59,772 nucleotides of DNA from positions 1 to 59,772 of the forward strand of contig CALWCA010000022.1 in the NCBI GenBank assembly GCA_944376235.1. Reading direction: 5' to 3'. The stretch is from an uncultured Clostridia bacterium. GTDB lineage: Bacteria > Bacillota > Clostridia > Oscillospirales > Feifaniaceae. Made by a program: the position numbers and the translations under genes. Shown one piece after another: positions 24,995 to 34,394 of the stretch (positions are counted from its first letter, which is position 1; every line of letters begins with the position of its first letter). The notes under the pieces are model-generated. The model worked only from the letters and a program-made list of their open reading frames with translations. It was not told the origin of the DNA and did not search any database.

Positions 24995-27900
24995 TCAGTA
25001 CAGGCCCGAGAGAACTTTGGCGGCCTCACTTCGCTTGATGGCGCCGTTCGGCTGGAAGCTGCCGTCCTCGTAGCCCCCCAGAATCCCCAGGTTGGTCAGT
25101 ACCGACACGGCCTCGGCGGCCCAGTCGGGAATGGTGTCGGCATCGGAAAAGGTGAGCTCGCCGGCAGCGTAGCCCTTGGGCAGCGTCTTTTCCAGGATGG
25201 TCACAAGCTCGGCGCGGGTGATGGGCTCCCCTGCCGCGTAGACGGCACCGGTCTCGGTGGCGCGGCCGTTGACAAGCCCCAGCGCATAGACCGCCCTGAT
25301 ATAGGGGAGCGCCCACTCGGGCAGCGAGTCGGCATCCTCAAAGGGCAGGGAGACTTGCGCGTAATCTTCGACGTTCTCGCCCAGCAGACGCACCAGAACT
25401 GCGGCAATTTCGGCACGCGACAGGCTGCGGTCGGGGCGGAAGTAGGTCAGTCCGTCGTCCTCGGTCTCGCCCGAGAAGAGGCCGCGCGCAAAGACGTAGG
25501 CAATGCTGTCCTGCGCCCAGTGCCCCTCGGTGTCGGCAAAAACGGTATCCTGCTGTTCGCCGCTTTGTGCCAGGGTGCTGCGTGCCAGGTTGCCGTTTGC
25601 ATCAAGGGCAGTAAGCGTCAGACGATGCTCCCCATCGCCGGGCGTCTCAAGCGTTGCGGTGACGGCCATGGTGTCGGCGTCGTAGGAAAGGGGCAGGCTC
25701 ACGCCGTCAAGCGTCAGCGTCACCTGCTCCACCGGTGCACCGGCCGCCGTGGAGGCGGTGGCGGAAAAGAGCATGAGTCCCGTGGGGGTCTCCTGTTCAT
25801 CGAGCTGGGGCTCCAGCAGCATGCCGGAAATCACGGGAGAGGCGGTGTCGGGGGCATTTTGATCAAAGCCCGCCGTAATCTGGTCGATGAGCAGGCGGCC
25901 GGCCGGCTGTGCAGGGGTGACGGTGATGCCGCTCAGGGAGGACGCGCCCTCGGGCAGCAGGACCACCTGGGCCGCGTAGGCTTCGCTGCCCGCAAAGTCG
26001 ACAACGGCGTCCCCGGCATTGGTATGCAGCGTCAGCGAGGCGGCGTCGCCGCTCAGCCACAGGCGCAGTGCCGTGGGAAAGTCGGCCAGCGTGTAAGGCG
26101 AGGCCGGCGTCAGGAGGAAGGCGGTGGGCAGCTCTGTTTCGGCGGTTTCGCCTGTCGGTCCCTCGGATACCGCCTGCTGCGGATCGTCTTCCGGCAGGGC
26201 GGTCAGGTCATAGTCAACACGCAGGGCCGCCAGACCGTAACGCACCTCGTTTCGCATCGTGGTGCGCGTCACGGTGGCCTGGGCGCTCCAGGGCTCGCCC
26301 TGCGTTTCAAAGGTCTCCACCGAGTAGGGTGCATTGCCGGTGGCCAAGGGGATGGAAACGGTCAGCTCCCCTGCCGTGACCAGCAGGGTTCCGGTGGTTC
26401 CCGAGGAGGTTGAGGCCGTCAAAACACCCTGCTCGTCCACGGTGGCCGCAGCGCCGCGCACCTCAAAGTGCAGGGCGTCGGCCGAGAGCAAAACCTCCTG
26501 ACGGGCCCATGTTGCAGTGACCGAAAGGGGGACAACCTCCCCTTCGGAGAGCATCAGGGCGGTGAGAGTGTCGCCGTCCTCGCGCGCCACCGACAGCGTG
26601 TCGGGAGTTTCGATGACGGTGATGGGCGCGCTGCCGCTTAAAGAGCCCGACGTGGCCTCAAGGACGTATTCTCCCGCCGTGTCGGGAAGACGCAGGAAGC
26701 TATCCTGCTCCACTGTCTCGTCAAGCAGCGAGAGGGTGATGCCGGAAGGGGCGGGGGCCGCATGATAGCCCTCGTCGGTGGCCGCAGCCGATACGAGGAT
26801 GGAAGAGCCGGCCAGGGCCACAGCGCCGTAGGGAACGGGGTGCAGCATCTGCGCCTGCCCCGTGGCAGGGACGGTGGAGCACAGCAGCAGGGCATTTGCC
26901 ACGCTGCGCAGGCTGCCGTCAGAGGGCCTAGTGACAAGAGAAGGCCACTGGTCTCCGGGGGTGCGCACCATCAGGGCGGTGGAACCGCCGCCGTCGAGGT
27001 TGATGGCGTCGACGCAGCCGAGAGCCTGCAGCTCCTCGGCCAGCGACTGCAGGCTGGCGCCGACAGAATAACCGCTGCGCCGCCCGTCGAGCGTGTAGAA
27101 TACCACATCTCCATTGTCTTTGATGCCGACGGCTGTGCGGGGGTTGCTGGCCGTAATGGCACTGTCAAACTCAGTGCACAGCTCGCCGTCTTCCAGCAGC
27201 AAATCGCCGCCGCCCACGGCCTGCGTCACCTCGTTCCAAGCGGGATCTGCCGCCTCGATGTGAAGGGTGAGCTCCATCCCGGGGGAGAGCGGTAGCAGCA
27301 GCTCATAGGCCGCGCTGTCTGCCGAGGCCGTGAGCACATAGGTGTTTTCTGGAATGGTCATGGAGATGTCTGTATCAATTACATCCTCCACGAGAAGCGT
27401 CATGGAGCCGCCGATGGTGGGCTGTCCCTCTACAACCTGCAGCAGCACATCTCTTCCGGCGCTGGTGTGGCGGGTTTCGGCAGAGAAATCCCCCGTCAAC
27501 AGATAGATGCCGCCGGCTGCCGTGCGCAGCTTGTTGAGGTGTGACACCGGAATGGAAACGTCTTCTCCCGTGAGCGTCATGGACAGCCCGGGCGCTCCGA
27601 TAACGGCATGGCCATCCTCGGTAAAGCCCACGGCGTTGCGGCCGGCGTCGCTTGAGCGCAGCACGCCGTCAGTGACCACCATGCCAAGCGGCAGGCCGGT
27701 GGCGGAGGAGAAAAAGTCTCCGTTGATTGCGGCGACCACCGTACGTCCGCCTTCGGCAACGAAATCGGCGATGGTGGCGATGTTGGATTTTCCGTAAAGG
27801 CGGCTGCCGTAGGCCGCCACGGGCTGTATATCTCCGCCGGGCGAATAGGTCACCATGGCGGGGGTCTGTTCGGCATCCCCCTGCAGCGCCTGCGTGGAAA

Positions 27901-28054
27901 AGACGGCGTTTTGGGCAATGGGGCGGGAAAGACTGTAAAGCTGCTCGCCCAGCCGTCCGGTGCCGGCAAGAGCCGTCAGGGGAAGGCCGGTCAGGACAAG
28001 CAGTGCGGCCGTGAAAAAGGCCAGGGTGCGGGTGAACGGTGCAGAATGCTTCAT
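24995..28054 (-). CDS. SLH-anchored phosphodiester glycosidase (NAGPA domain) protein
   Basis: 1019 aa secreted protein. A signal peptide covers residues 1-30 (LPLTALA cut region). Residues ~75-360 form a NAGPA-type phosphodiester glycosidase domain: VVAAINGDFFS, NPRTAVGIKDNGDVVFYTLDGR and DAINLDGGGSTALM are its hallmarks. Ig-like and carbohydrate-binding-like strands fill the middle, and three SLH repeats (about 840-1019, e.g. GHWAQDSIAYVFARGLFSG) tie it to the cell wall. The family opens GlcNAc-1-phosphodiester links; bacterial members probably act on phosphate-linked wall or capsule glycans. GGAGG precedes ATG 28054; a longer frame to 28396 lies in the leader. The promoter is at 28098-28126. 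Confidence 0.88.
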   Translation of the reverse strand: MKHSAPFTRTLAFFTAALLVLTGLPLTALAGTGRLGEQLYSLSRPIAQNAVFSTQALQGDAEQTPAMVTYSPGGDIQPVAAYGSRLYGKSNIATIADFVAEGGRTVVAAINGDFFSSATGLPLGMVVTDGVLRSSDAGRNAVGFTEDGHAVIGAPGLSMTLTGEDVSIPVSHLNKLRTAAGGIYLLTGDFSAETRHTSAGRDVLLQVVEGQPTIGGSMTLLVEDVIDTDISMTIPENTYVLTASADSAAYELLLPLSPGMELTLHIEAADPAWNEVTQAVGGGDLLLEDGELCTEFDSAITASNPRTAVGIKDNGDVVFYTLDGRRSGYSVGASLQSLAEELQALGCVDAINLDGGGSTALMVRTPGDQWPSLVTRPSDGSLRSVANALLLCSTVPATGQAQMLHPVPYGAVALAGSSILVSAAATDEGYHAAPAPSGITLSLLDETVEQDSFLRLPDTAGEYVLEATSGSLSGSAPITVIETPDTLSVAREDGDTLTALMLSEGEVVPLSVTATWARQEVLLSADALHFEVRGAAATVDEQGVLTASTSSGTTGTLLVTAGELTVSIPLATGNAPYSVETFETQGEPWSAQATVTRTTMRNEVRYGLAALRVDYDLTALPEDDPQQAVSEGPTGETAETELPTAFLLTPASPYTLADFPTALRLWLSGDAASLTLHTNAGDAVVDFAGSEAYAAQVVLLPEGASSLSGITVTPAQPAGRLLIDQITAGFDQNAPDTASPVISGMLLEPQLDEQETPTGLMLFSATASTAAGAPVEQVTLTLDGVSLPLSYDADTMAVTATLETPGDGEHRLTLTALDANGNLARSTLAQSGEQQDTVFADTEGHWAQDSIAYVFARGLFSGETEDDGLTYFRPDRSLSRAEIAAVLVRLLGENVEDYAQVSLPFEDADSLPEWALPYIRAVYALGLVNGRATETGAVYAAGEPITRAELVTILEKTLPKGYAAGELTFSDADTIPDWAAEAVSVLTNLGILGGYEDGSFQPNGAIKRSEAAKVLSGLY

Positions 28055-28097
28055 GAGAGATCCTCCATACGAACGCGGGGTGGGCAGGTACCCCCTC

Positions 28098-28126
28098 ATT
28101 GTACCAAAGGGGGGTGTTTCTGTAAA
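28098..28126 (-). promoter_or_regulatory. Promoter for the SLH phosphodiester glycosidase
   Basis: On the minus strand TTTACA (28121-28126), a 17-base spacer and TACAAT (28098-28103), about 44 bases from the start codon. The divergent gap 28127-28363 shows no gene. Confidence 0.7.
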
Positions 28127-28363
28127 GCGGCAGGGACGCCCAAAAAGAAGCGTTTTCCGGCCCCGATGTCTGTGCATTTTCCGGGTGGCGTGCGGCGCGG
28201 ATCGGCCGGCAAAGAGGGATTGGCGGGAAGGGGGAGGGGGCAGAGAGGCCAAAAAATGGAAATTTATATTTTTGAGGAAATTTTGGGAGCTTTTGGGGAA
28301 AACTGGGTTTGGCCCCGCCGGGGCGGCGCGCAGGGAGAGAAAAAGAACCGGCAGGCCCCACGG

Positions 28364-28392
28364 TGGACGAAAAGAAAGACATATGGTATAAT
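28364..28392 (+). promoter_or_regulatory. Promoter for the copper-amine-oxidase-N-domain gene
   Basis: TGGACG (28364-28369), a 17-base spacer and a perfect TATAAT (28387-28392), 144 bases before the start. Confidence 0.6.
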
Positions 28393-28536
28393 ACAAAAAC
28401 AGACAATGCCGCAGGCATTGGGACGGAGCGGCACGCCCGGGGGGGGCGGACGGGCTTCGGGGAATATGGAGACAGCAAGGCCGGCGCCCGGGGGTCTTTC
28501 CGGCAGGGCGCCGAAGACAAGAGAGGAGAACCGGCT

Positions 28537-30159
28537 ATGAAACGAACAATTGGCGCAAGAGCGCTGCTGAGCCTGCTGATGGCTTTTGCGCTGCTGACGG
28601 GGGGCGCTGTGCCTGCCCTGGCGCAGGAGCAGACGCAGCCTGCCGATGTGGCGGAGGTGTCGCCGGATTGGGAAAACTGGACGCAGGAGGACTGGGACGC
28701 GTGGTATCAGCAGCTGCACCGGCAGGAAAAAGAGGAGATGGGCTGCCCGTATCCCGACGGGGTCAACGTCAATCTCAACGGGCAGTTTCTCACGTTTGAG
28801 ACGGCTCGCCCCGTCATTGTGGAAGGGCGCACCATGCTGCCCTTGCGCGATACGCTGGAGGCCATGGGCGCCGAGGTTGTCTGGGACGTGATGACGCGCA
28901 CGGCCAGCGCCACCTTTGAGAGCGGAGCTGTCATCCGCAGCACTATGGACAGCAGCACGCTGGTGGTGGAAAAGGACGGGGATACGACCACAGTGGAAAT
29001 GGACGTTGCCCCCTTGGTGCAGGAGGGTCATATTCTGATCCCCGTGCGCTTTTTTGCCCAGGCGGTAGGCTATGACGTCAGCTGGGACGACTACTATCAA
29101 ATTGTCTGGCTGGAGGATGCCGCAGCGACTGTCAGGGAGATTGACGAGAGATTTGAAAATTACAACCATCTGCTCTCGCTGGCACTGCAGCAGCAGACCG
29201 AGAGCGGCAAGACCTACAGCATCGGGATGGACGGCACGCTGGAAGCCGTGCTGTATGGCGATGAAGAAAACTACACGGCCAGCGCAAAAAGCAGGCTCGA
29301 GGGGCTGGTTCGGGACAAGAGCCTGTCGCTTGACGCCGACGTCTATGTGACGCCTGATTTTGTGGGCGAGTTTATCAAGGCGTCGGCCGTCGACCAGCAG
29401 ACCAAGGACAGGGTGGACGAGGTGTTTGCGCTGCTTGAGCATGTATTCATCTCGGTCATTGTCAATGAGGACGAGGGGACAGGATATATTAAAACCAACC
29501 TGTTTGAGCTGGTGGATGATGGCTGGGATGACAGCGCATGGGTCAAGGTGCAGGACCTGCCGTCGCTTCCCGATATGCAGGAGCTGATGGCGCTGCTGAT
29601 GACCGGACTGCCTCAGACGGGGGAGCCCGACATCACGGTGGGAAAGGTTATCTATGCCGTCAGCAACACGGGATATGGCAGTACGGGGGAGCGCGCCCGT
29701 GAACTGGCCGACTTGCTGGAGCTTTTTTATGGAGACAAATATCTCAAAAAGAGTCAGGCAGGCGATACCATCACCTATCAGGTGAGCCATACCAAGTCCA
29801 CGCTGGCCCTCTTTGGAGGCCTGCTTCAGGGAGAGCTTGGAGCAGGGGACGGCGCATGGGACAAGGTGGAAAAGCTGAATTTTGATATGACGCTGCGGGA
29901 AAGGGACGGAAAGGTTTTAGACAGCACGCTCAGCTTTGACACCCGTGTGGGCGGGGCTTTTCCCTTCGAAATCACGGTGACTGCCCAGTCAGACGATGCG
30001 GCGGGCGAGATGCGCATGGAGCTGCGGGGAGACTATGTGGGCAAGCTGACGATGGAGATGGACGTTGCGCGCAGCGAAAGCCGCCAGCAGGTGCCCGCAG
30101 GCCCCGCTTTCGGGGACAAGGTGGTATCCCTGGAAGAACTGATGCAGGGTCAGGGCTGA
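28537..30159 (+). CDS. Secreted protein with copper amine oxidase N-terminal-like domain
   Basis: 540 aa with a signal peptide (residues 1-29, ending AVPALAQ). Residues ~75-195 match the copper amine oxidase N-terminal ('stalk') domain common in Clostridia: VNVNLNGQFLTF, VEGRTMLPLRDTLEAMGAEVVWD and ILIPVRFFAQAVGYDVSWD. This module carries no catalytic site and is thought to bind or support surface partners. The remaining ~340 aa are acidic and strand/helix mixed with no family known to me. No SLH, LPXTG or lipobox is seen, so how it stays at the surface is unclear. GAGAGGAG precedes the ATG. Confidence 0.8.
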   Translation: MKRTIGARALLSLLMAFALLTGGAVPALAQEQTQPADVAEVSPDWENWTQEDWDAWYQQLHRQEKEEMGCPYPDGVNVNLNGQFLTFETARPVIVEGRTMLPLRDTLEAMGAEVVWDVMTRTASATFESGAVIRSTMDSSTLVVEKDGDTTTVEMDVAPLVQEGHILIPVRFFAQAVGYDVSWDDYYQIVWLEDAAATVREIDERFENYNHLLSLALQQQTESGKTYSIGMDGTLEAVLYGDEENYTASAKSRLEGLVRDKSLSLDADVYVTPDFVGEFIKASAVDQQTKDRVDEVFALLEHVFISVIVNEDEGTGYIKTNLFELVDDGWDDSAWVKVQDLPSLPDMQELMALLMTGLPQTGEPDITVGKVIYAVSNTGYGSTGERARELADLLELFYGDKYLKKSQAGDTITYQVSHTKSTLALFGGLLQGELGAGDGAWDKVEKLNFDMTLRERDGKVLDSTLSFDTRVGGAFPFEITVTAQSDDAAGEMRMELRGDYVGKLTMEMDVARSESRQQVPAGPAFGDKVVSLEELMQGQG

Positions 30160-30474
30160 ACGCGGGAGAGAAACTCCGAAAAAAGACGTGCAGCGATGCG
30201 CCGTGAAAATCAAAGGGGCGGCCGCAGGCATATTGCCTGCGGCCGCCCCTTTGCGGGCATCTGGCGTAAAAACGCCTGATGCCCGCCGATTTCCGGCAGG
30301 GCATCGGCGGGCAAAGAGAAAAGAAAAAGAGAGAAAAACACCTTGCGGCAGGGGAAAGCGCAGGCTCCCGTCCTGCCGCAGGCCGCCGCCCCTTTCGGGC
30401 GGCGGCTTTTATAAAAACGGGAGAGGGGAATGCCCTGCCCCCCGGGATTAGAGCACAAAGGCAGGAGGGGGAGG
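30160..30474. terminator. Three consecutive hairpins between convergent genes
   Basis: Hairpin 1 at 30212-30252 (19-bp stem AAAGGGGCGGCCGCAGGCA and complement, 3-base loop). Hairpin 2 at 30253-30286 (GCGGGCATC / GATGCCCGC). Hairpin 3 at 30382-30406 (GCCGCCGCCC / GGGCGGCGGC, then TTTTA). The first probably ends the plus-strand gene; the others may stop read-through from either side. There is no gene in this gap. Confidence 0.7.
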
Positions 30475-32061
30475 TCAGGCTGCCGCCGTTTCCCCGGAGG
30501 GCTGCTGCGCGGATGAATCCGGGGAAGCAGGCTCAAAAGAGCTCTGGGAAGGAGCCTCTTTTGACTGAGCCGGGGGGCCGTCAAACGATTGGCCCTCTTC
30601 TGGCGAGGATTCGGGACGTTTGCCGTCAGGTGGAAACTTTCCGCCGGAGGGAGGCTCACCATCGGCGGGGAATTCGCCTTCAGGAGGCCTCTCGCCCTCG
30701 GGCGGCATCCCCTGGCCCGACGGGCGCGGGCCTCCTCTGCCGGCCGCTTCGGAGGTCTCAAGCGGCTGGGCATTTTCAAATCCGGTGATGTTGGTGTAGA
30801 GGCTGGCATGCTGCGAGCCGGAGACGGAGGAGACCGAGAAAAAGCTGTATTGGGTGTCGGCGCTCAAGGAGGCATCGCTGTAAATCAGCACGGAGTATCC
30901 GCTGGCAGGGGCAAAGGCTGCGACAGCCTGGCCCTGCTCATCCTGCATCAGGGTCAGCGAGCCGCCGTCACGGCGCTCGGAGAGCTGCACTGCCACATAG
31001 GGCTGCACCGAGTCGGACGAAATCTCGTCGAACATATTGCCGGTGGCAAGCACCGTGCCGCCGTTGAGATAGATCCCCAGATCGGAGTCGAGGCCACTGT
31101 CGGCGCTGGTCTCGTCGGCGGCGACAAGGATATGCCCGTCGTTGATGACGAGATAGCTGTTGGAGTCGATGCCGTCGCCCTCGCCGCCACCGTCCACCGT
31201 ACAGTGGAGATGGCCGCCGTTGATGGTCAGAACCGAGACAAAGTCGGCGTTGGCGTTGAGACCGTCATCCTGCGAGAAGACGGTGATGTCGCCGGCGTTG
31301 ATGGTCAGGTGAAGAAAGCTCTCAATGCCTTCATTTTCGGCGTTGACCGTTAAAATGCCGTTGCCAAGCTGCTCGCCGTCGATGTTGAAGGAGACAAGCG
31401 AGTCGATAGCCGCGTCGTATTTATAGAGGGTCTCGGTGGTGTCCGGCTGATAGATTTTGGCCACATAGGAGCCCGAAACGACGTTGTCGCTGTCGTCGGC
31501 CAAAATCAGGTTGAAGCCTGCGCCGGAGGTGTCGACCTCGGCAATGGCGGACGCTGTGTCTGCGCTGCCGCATTCATAGGCGTTTTTTACCAGAATGGCC
31601 GGAGCCACGGTGCAGGTGAGGTCTGCGTTGTCCAGCACGAGGTTGACGACGGCAGAGGCGTCGGTTCTAGACTGCTCGCCCAGGTCAATCACAAGCTGCC
31701 CCTGGGAGAGCGTCCCCGTGACGCGGTAGGTGCCCGGAGCCGTGATGGTCAAAACGGTGTGGCTTTGGGCCTCCTGCTCGGTGTGGGCCTCCTGCTCAGC
31801 GCCTTCGCCGTAGCCGTCTCCCTGTCCGGACTGGTAATAAATGATCTCGGCGCCCTCATAGACGGCGGCAGAGCTGTCCTGCGAAACCGGTTCGCCCTGC
31901 ACCGTCACCCCGTCGTCGCTCAGGGAGATGAGCGTTTCACCCTCCGTCAGGGTGATGTCGCCGCCCTCCTGCGTATCATCAGGGGTTTGGGCACATCCGG
32001 CGAGAAGCAGCATGACGGCCGCAGCGACGGCCAGAGGAGCTTGGTTCAACTTGAATTTCAT
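30475..32061 (-). CDS. Cthe_2159-like carbohydrate-binding lipoprotein
   Basis: 528 aa. Signal peptide with lipobox LLLAGC, Cys23. Residues ~80-430 are a parallel beta-helix-like repeat with many 'G-x-(L/I)-x-(I/V)-N' turns (INAGDITVFSQDDGLNANAD, INGGHLHCTVDGGGEGDGID, INDGHILVAADETSADSGLD), typical of the Cthe_2159 family, which binds cellulose or pectic polysaccharide and Ca2+. The last ~95 residues are Pro/Glu/Gly/Ser-rich (PPEGE, PADGEPPSGG), a wall-spanning or flexible tail. I start at ATG 32061 because AAGGAAGG is properly spaced there; GTG 32073 is too close to it. Confidence 0.82.
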   Translation of the reverse strand: MKFKLNQAPLAVAAAVMLLLAGCAQTPDDTQEGGDITLTEGETLISLSDDGVTVQGEPVSQDSSAAVYEGAEIIYYQSGQGDGYGEGAEQEAHTEQEAQSHTVLTITAPGTYRVTGTLSQGQLVIDLGEQSRTDASAVVNLVLDNADLTCTVAPAILVKNAYECGSADTASAIAEVDTSGAGFNLILADDSDNVVSGSYVAKIYQPDTTETLYKYDAAIDSLVSFNIDGEQLGNGILTVNAENEGIESFLHLTINAGDITVFSQDDGLNANADFVSVLTINGGHLHCTVDGGGEGDGIDSNSYLVINDGHILVAADETSADSGLDSDLGIYLNGGTVLATGNMFDEISSDSVQPYVAVQLSERRDGGSLTLMQDEQGQAVAAFAPASGYSVLIYSDASLSADTQYSFFSVSSVSGSQHASLYTNITGFENAQPLETSEAAGRGGPRPSGQGMPPEGERPPEGEFPADGEPPSGGKFPPDGKRPESSPEEGQSFDGPPAQSKEAPSQSSFEPASPDSSAQQPSGETAAA

Positions 32062-32183
32062 CAGGGGTTTCACCTTCCTTTTGCGTCATCATAGCCTTGG
32101 TTTTTGTAGGATTTGTGAAGAAGTGAGCAAGAAAAGGGGAGCATTGTGGGCCCCTTTGCAAAGAAACGAAAGTTTCCGGCACG

Positions 32184-32224
32184 AAAAGGCGGGAGCATGT
32201 TTTTGATGCATGCTCCCGCCTTTT
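32184..32224 (-). terminator. Terminator of the split transketolase operon
   Basis: Stem AAAAGGCGGGAGCATG / CATGCTCCCGCCTTTT with a 9-base loop, 15 bases after the stop codon on the minus strand. Confidence 0.85.
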
Positions 32225-32239
32225 GAAATTTTTGGGGTT

Positions 32240-33202
32240 TTACTTTTTTTTCTGCTCCAGCAGCTCGAGAACCGTGCGCTCAATATCCTGCGCCGTCAGG
32301 TGGTAGGTGGAAAGCACGTCGGCCGCCTTGCCCGAGCTGCCGAAGACGTCGCGCACACCGACCCTGCGCATGGGCACGGGGCAATGCTCGCCCAAAAATT
32401 CCGCCACGGCGCCGCCCAGACCGCCCAAAACAGAGTGCTCCTCCACGGTGACGACGGCGCCCGTCTTTTGGGCAAAGGAGAGCAGCAGCTTTTCGTCAAG
32501 AGGCTTGATGGAGGGCATGTCGAGCACGGCGGCACGCACGCCGCCTGCCCACAGCGACTGTGCGGCATCAAGCGCACGGGCCGTCATGAGGCCGGTGGCG
32601 ACGATGCACACGTCGGCGCCCTCGCGCAGGACATACCCCTTGCCGAAGGTGAAATCGGCAAGCTGATCCGGCTCGTAGAGCGTGGGAACGGCCAGCCGGC
32701 CCAACCGCAGGTAAACGGGGCCGTCGTACTGCAGTGCGGCACGCACGGCGGCGGTGGTGGAGGGCCCGTCTGCGGGGCAGCAGACCACCATGCCGGGGAT
32801 GACGCGCATGAGGGCAATGTCTTCGATGCACTGGTGCGTGGCGCCGTCCTCCCCGACCGAAAGCCCTGCGTGGGTGGCGGCGATTTTGACGTTGAGGTGC
32901 GGATAGGCGATGCCGTTGCGCACCGCGTCATAAGCACGGCCTGCGGCAAACATGGCAAAGGTAGAGGCGAAAACCGGCCGGCCGGTGGAGGCAATTCCGG
33001 CGGCAATGCCCATCATGTTGGTTTCCGCGATGCCGCAGTTGACAAAACGCGCCGGGCAAACCTTCTGAAAGGTCGCGGTTTTGGTCGATTTGGAGAGGTC
33101 TGCGTCGAGCACCACAAAATCGAACTCGGACGACAAATCGGCCAACGCCTGGCCGTAGGCATCCCGGGTAGCCTGCTTTTCCAGCCCTTTTTCTGTTTTC
33201 AT
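32240..33202 (-). CDS. Transketolase, C-terminal subunit
   Basis: 320 aa. It carries the pyrimidine-binding and C-terminal domains of a split transketolase: GIAETNMMGIAAGIASTGR (catalytic glutamate), THAGLSVGEDGATHQ and VEEHSVLGGLGGAVAEFL. It works with the N-terminal subunit (33199-34029) to move two-carbon units in the non-oxidative pentose phosphate pathway. Start ATG 33202 overlaps the stop of the N-terminal gene by four bases, so the two subunits are coupled in translation. Split transketolases of this type are common in Firmicutes and archaea. Confidence 0.93.
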   Translation of the reverse strand: MKTEKGLEKQATRDAYGQALADLSSEFDFVVLDADLSKSTKTATFQKVCPARFVNCGIAETNMMGIAAGIASTGRPVFASTFAMFAAGRAYDAVRNGIAYPHLNVKIAATHAGLSVGEDGATHQCIEDIALMRVIPGMVVCCPADGPSTTAAVRAALQYDGPVYLRLGRLAVPTLYEPDQLADFTFGKGYVLREGADVCIVATGLMTARALDAAQSLWAGGVRAAVLDMPSIKPLDEKLLLSFAQKTGAVVTVEEHSVLGGLGGAVAEFLGEHCPVPMRRVGVRDVFGSSGKAADVLSTYHLTAQDIERTVLELLEQKKK

Positions 33203-34029
33203 GACTGTGCGTCCCCCTTCCTCAGCTCGGCCATGGCCTGCTCATACTGCTGGGTGTTGGGCGCGGAGCCGTGCCACGAGGCGTCGTTTTCCATGAAGGA
33301 AACCCCTTTGCCCTTGACGGTCCTTGCCACGATGGCAAAGGGCGCGCCCTTGGTCTGCCGCGCCAAATCAAAGGCCTTGAAAATAGAGGGGAAATCATGC
33401 CCATCGATACATATGGTCTCAAAGCCGAAGGCCTGCAGCTTTTTATCAATGGGCTCCACGTTCATGACCTTGCGCACCGGCCCGTCAATTTGAAGCCCGT
33501 TGGCGTCGACCATGACGCACAGGTTGTCAAGCCCATAGTGGGCGGCGAACATCAACGCCTCCCACACGCTGCCCTCCTCCATCTCGCCGTCGCCCAAAAG
33601 GGCGTAAACACGGTAGTGGTTTTGATAGATTTTTGCAGCTTTTGCCATTCCGCAAGCCGCCGAAATACCAAGGCCCAGCGAGCCGGTGGAGGCATCGACA
33701 CCCGGCGTCCCTTTCCTATCGGGATGTCCCTGCAGCATGGCGCCTATCTGGCGCAGGCACCACAGCTCTTCGCGTTTGAAATATCCCGCCTTGCAGAGGG
33801 CTGCATACAGGGCCGGGGCCGAATGCCCCTTGGAAAGGACGAAACGGTCGCGCTCGGGATCGTCTCTGTTCTCCGGGCTCTGCTTCATCTCGTCAAAATA
33901 AAGGGTGGTCAGCAGCTCCACAATGGACAGCGAGCCGCCCGGATGCCCCGATGCGGCACGGTAGATCATCTCCACGATGTCCATGCGAAGCTCGCGGGCG
34001 ATGCGCTGTAAGGTGGCGACATCTCTCAT
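33199..34029 (-). CDS. Transketolase, N-terminal subunit
   Basis: 276 aa, the thiamin-diphosphate-binding half. Seen: ASGHPGGSLSIVELL, SKGHSAPALYAAL, GSLGLGISAACGMA, the TPP motif GDGEMEEGSVWEALMFAAHYGLDN-type block at about 150-175 and ARTVKGKGVSFMEND. GGAG lies seven bases before ATG 34029. A good promoter is at 34099-34127. It is divergent from the liv operon, with about 270 bases between the promoters and genes. Its direct partner is the gene at 32240-33202. Confidence 0.93.
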   Translation of the reverse strand: MRDVATLQRIARELRMDIVEMIYRAASGHPGGSLSIVELLTTLYFDEMKQSPENRDDPERDRFVLSKGHSAPALYAALCKAGYFKREELWCLRQIGAMLQGHPDRKGTPGVDASTGSLGLGISAACGMAKAAKIYQNHYRVYALLGDGEMEEGSVWEALMFAAHYGLDNLCVMVDANGLQIDGPVRKVMNVEPIDKKLQAFGFETICIDGHDFPSIFKAFDLARQTKGAPFAIVARTVKGKGVSFMENDASWHGSAPNTQQYEQAMAELRKGDAQS

Positions 34030-34098
34030 GACAAATTCTCCTCACTGTAGCTGAATGGAATATGGCGAAAAAAGGGGTCATACAGCTTGCCTTAAAAT

Positions 34099-34127
34099 AT
34101 TGTACCTCTTTTAACACCCGTTGTAAA
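34099..34127 (-). promoter_or_regulatory. Promoter for the split transketolase operon
   Basis: On the minus strand TTTACA (34122-34127), a 17-base spacer and TACAAT (34099-34104), 70 bases from the start. It is the same -35/-10 pair as at the SLH glycosidase gene. Confidence 0.7.
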
Positions 34128-34292
34128 GCGGCAGACAGGGTGCAAAAAGGAGAAAGAAGCGCAAGCGAAATGTGCGGGATAAAAGAGCACAAAAAGCGGA
34201 GCTGCCGGCGGGAATTTTTTGGCAGAATGGGGCTTTGAACGAAGCGGGATGCTCAAGCGCCTGAAAATTTGAACTAATTTTGACAAAAGGGC

Positions 34293-34321
34293 TTGCAATC
34301 GGGAAAAGAGGATGCTATAAT
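34293..34321 (+). promoter_or_regulatory. Promoter for the liv operon
   Basis: TTGCAA (34293-34298), a 17-base spacer and a perfect TATAAT (34316-34321). An upstream TTGACA at 34280 is too far for this -10. Confidence 0.75.
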
Positions 34322-34328
34322 GACGGGG

Positions 34329-34355
34329 ACATGTGTTTGATACACAAACACATGT
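34329..34355 (+). promoter_or_regulatory. Inverted repeat at the liv transcription start, possible operator
   Basis: Perfect 10-bp arms ACATGTGTTT / AAACACATGT separated by GATACAC, beginning 8 bases after the -10 box. The position fits a repressor site or a 5' mRNA hairpin; the AT-rich stem has no T tract after it, so it is not a terminator. Confidence 0.55.
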
Positions 34356-34394
34356 ACTGCTGTTATGGAATTCAAAGAGGAGGAAGACACAGGT

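Noticed and set aside
24959-26413. 484-codon plus-strand frame
   Set aside because: Antisense to the SLH phosphodiester glycosidase gene; no recognisable domain.
30210-30809. 199-codon minus-strand frame
   Set aside because: It overlaps the 3' part of the Cthe_2159-like gene in another frame and the triple-hairpin region.
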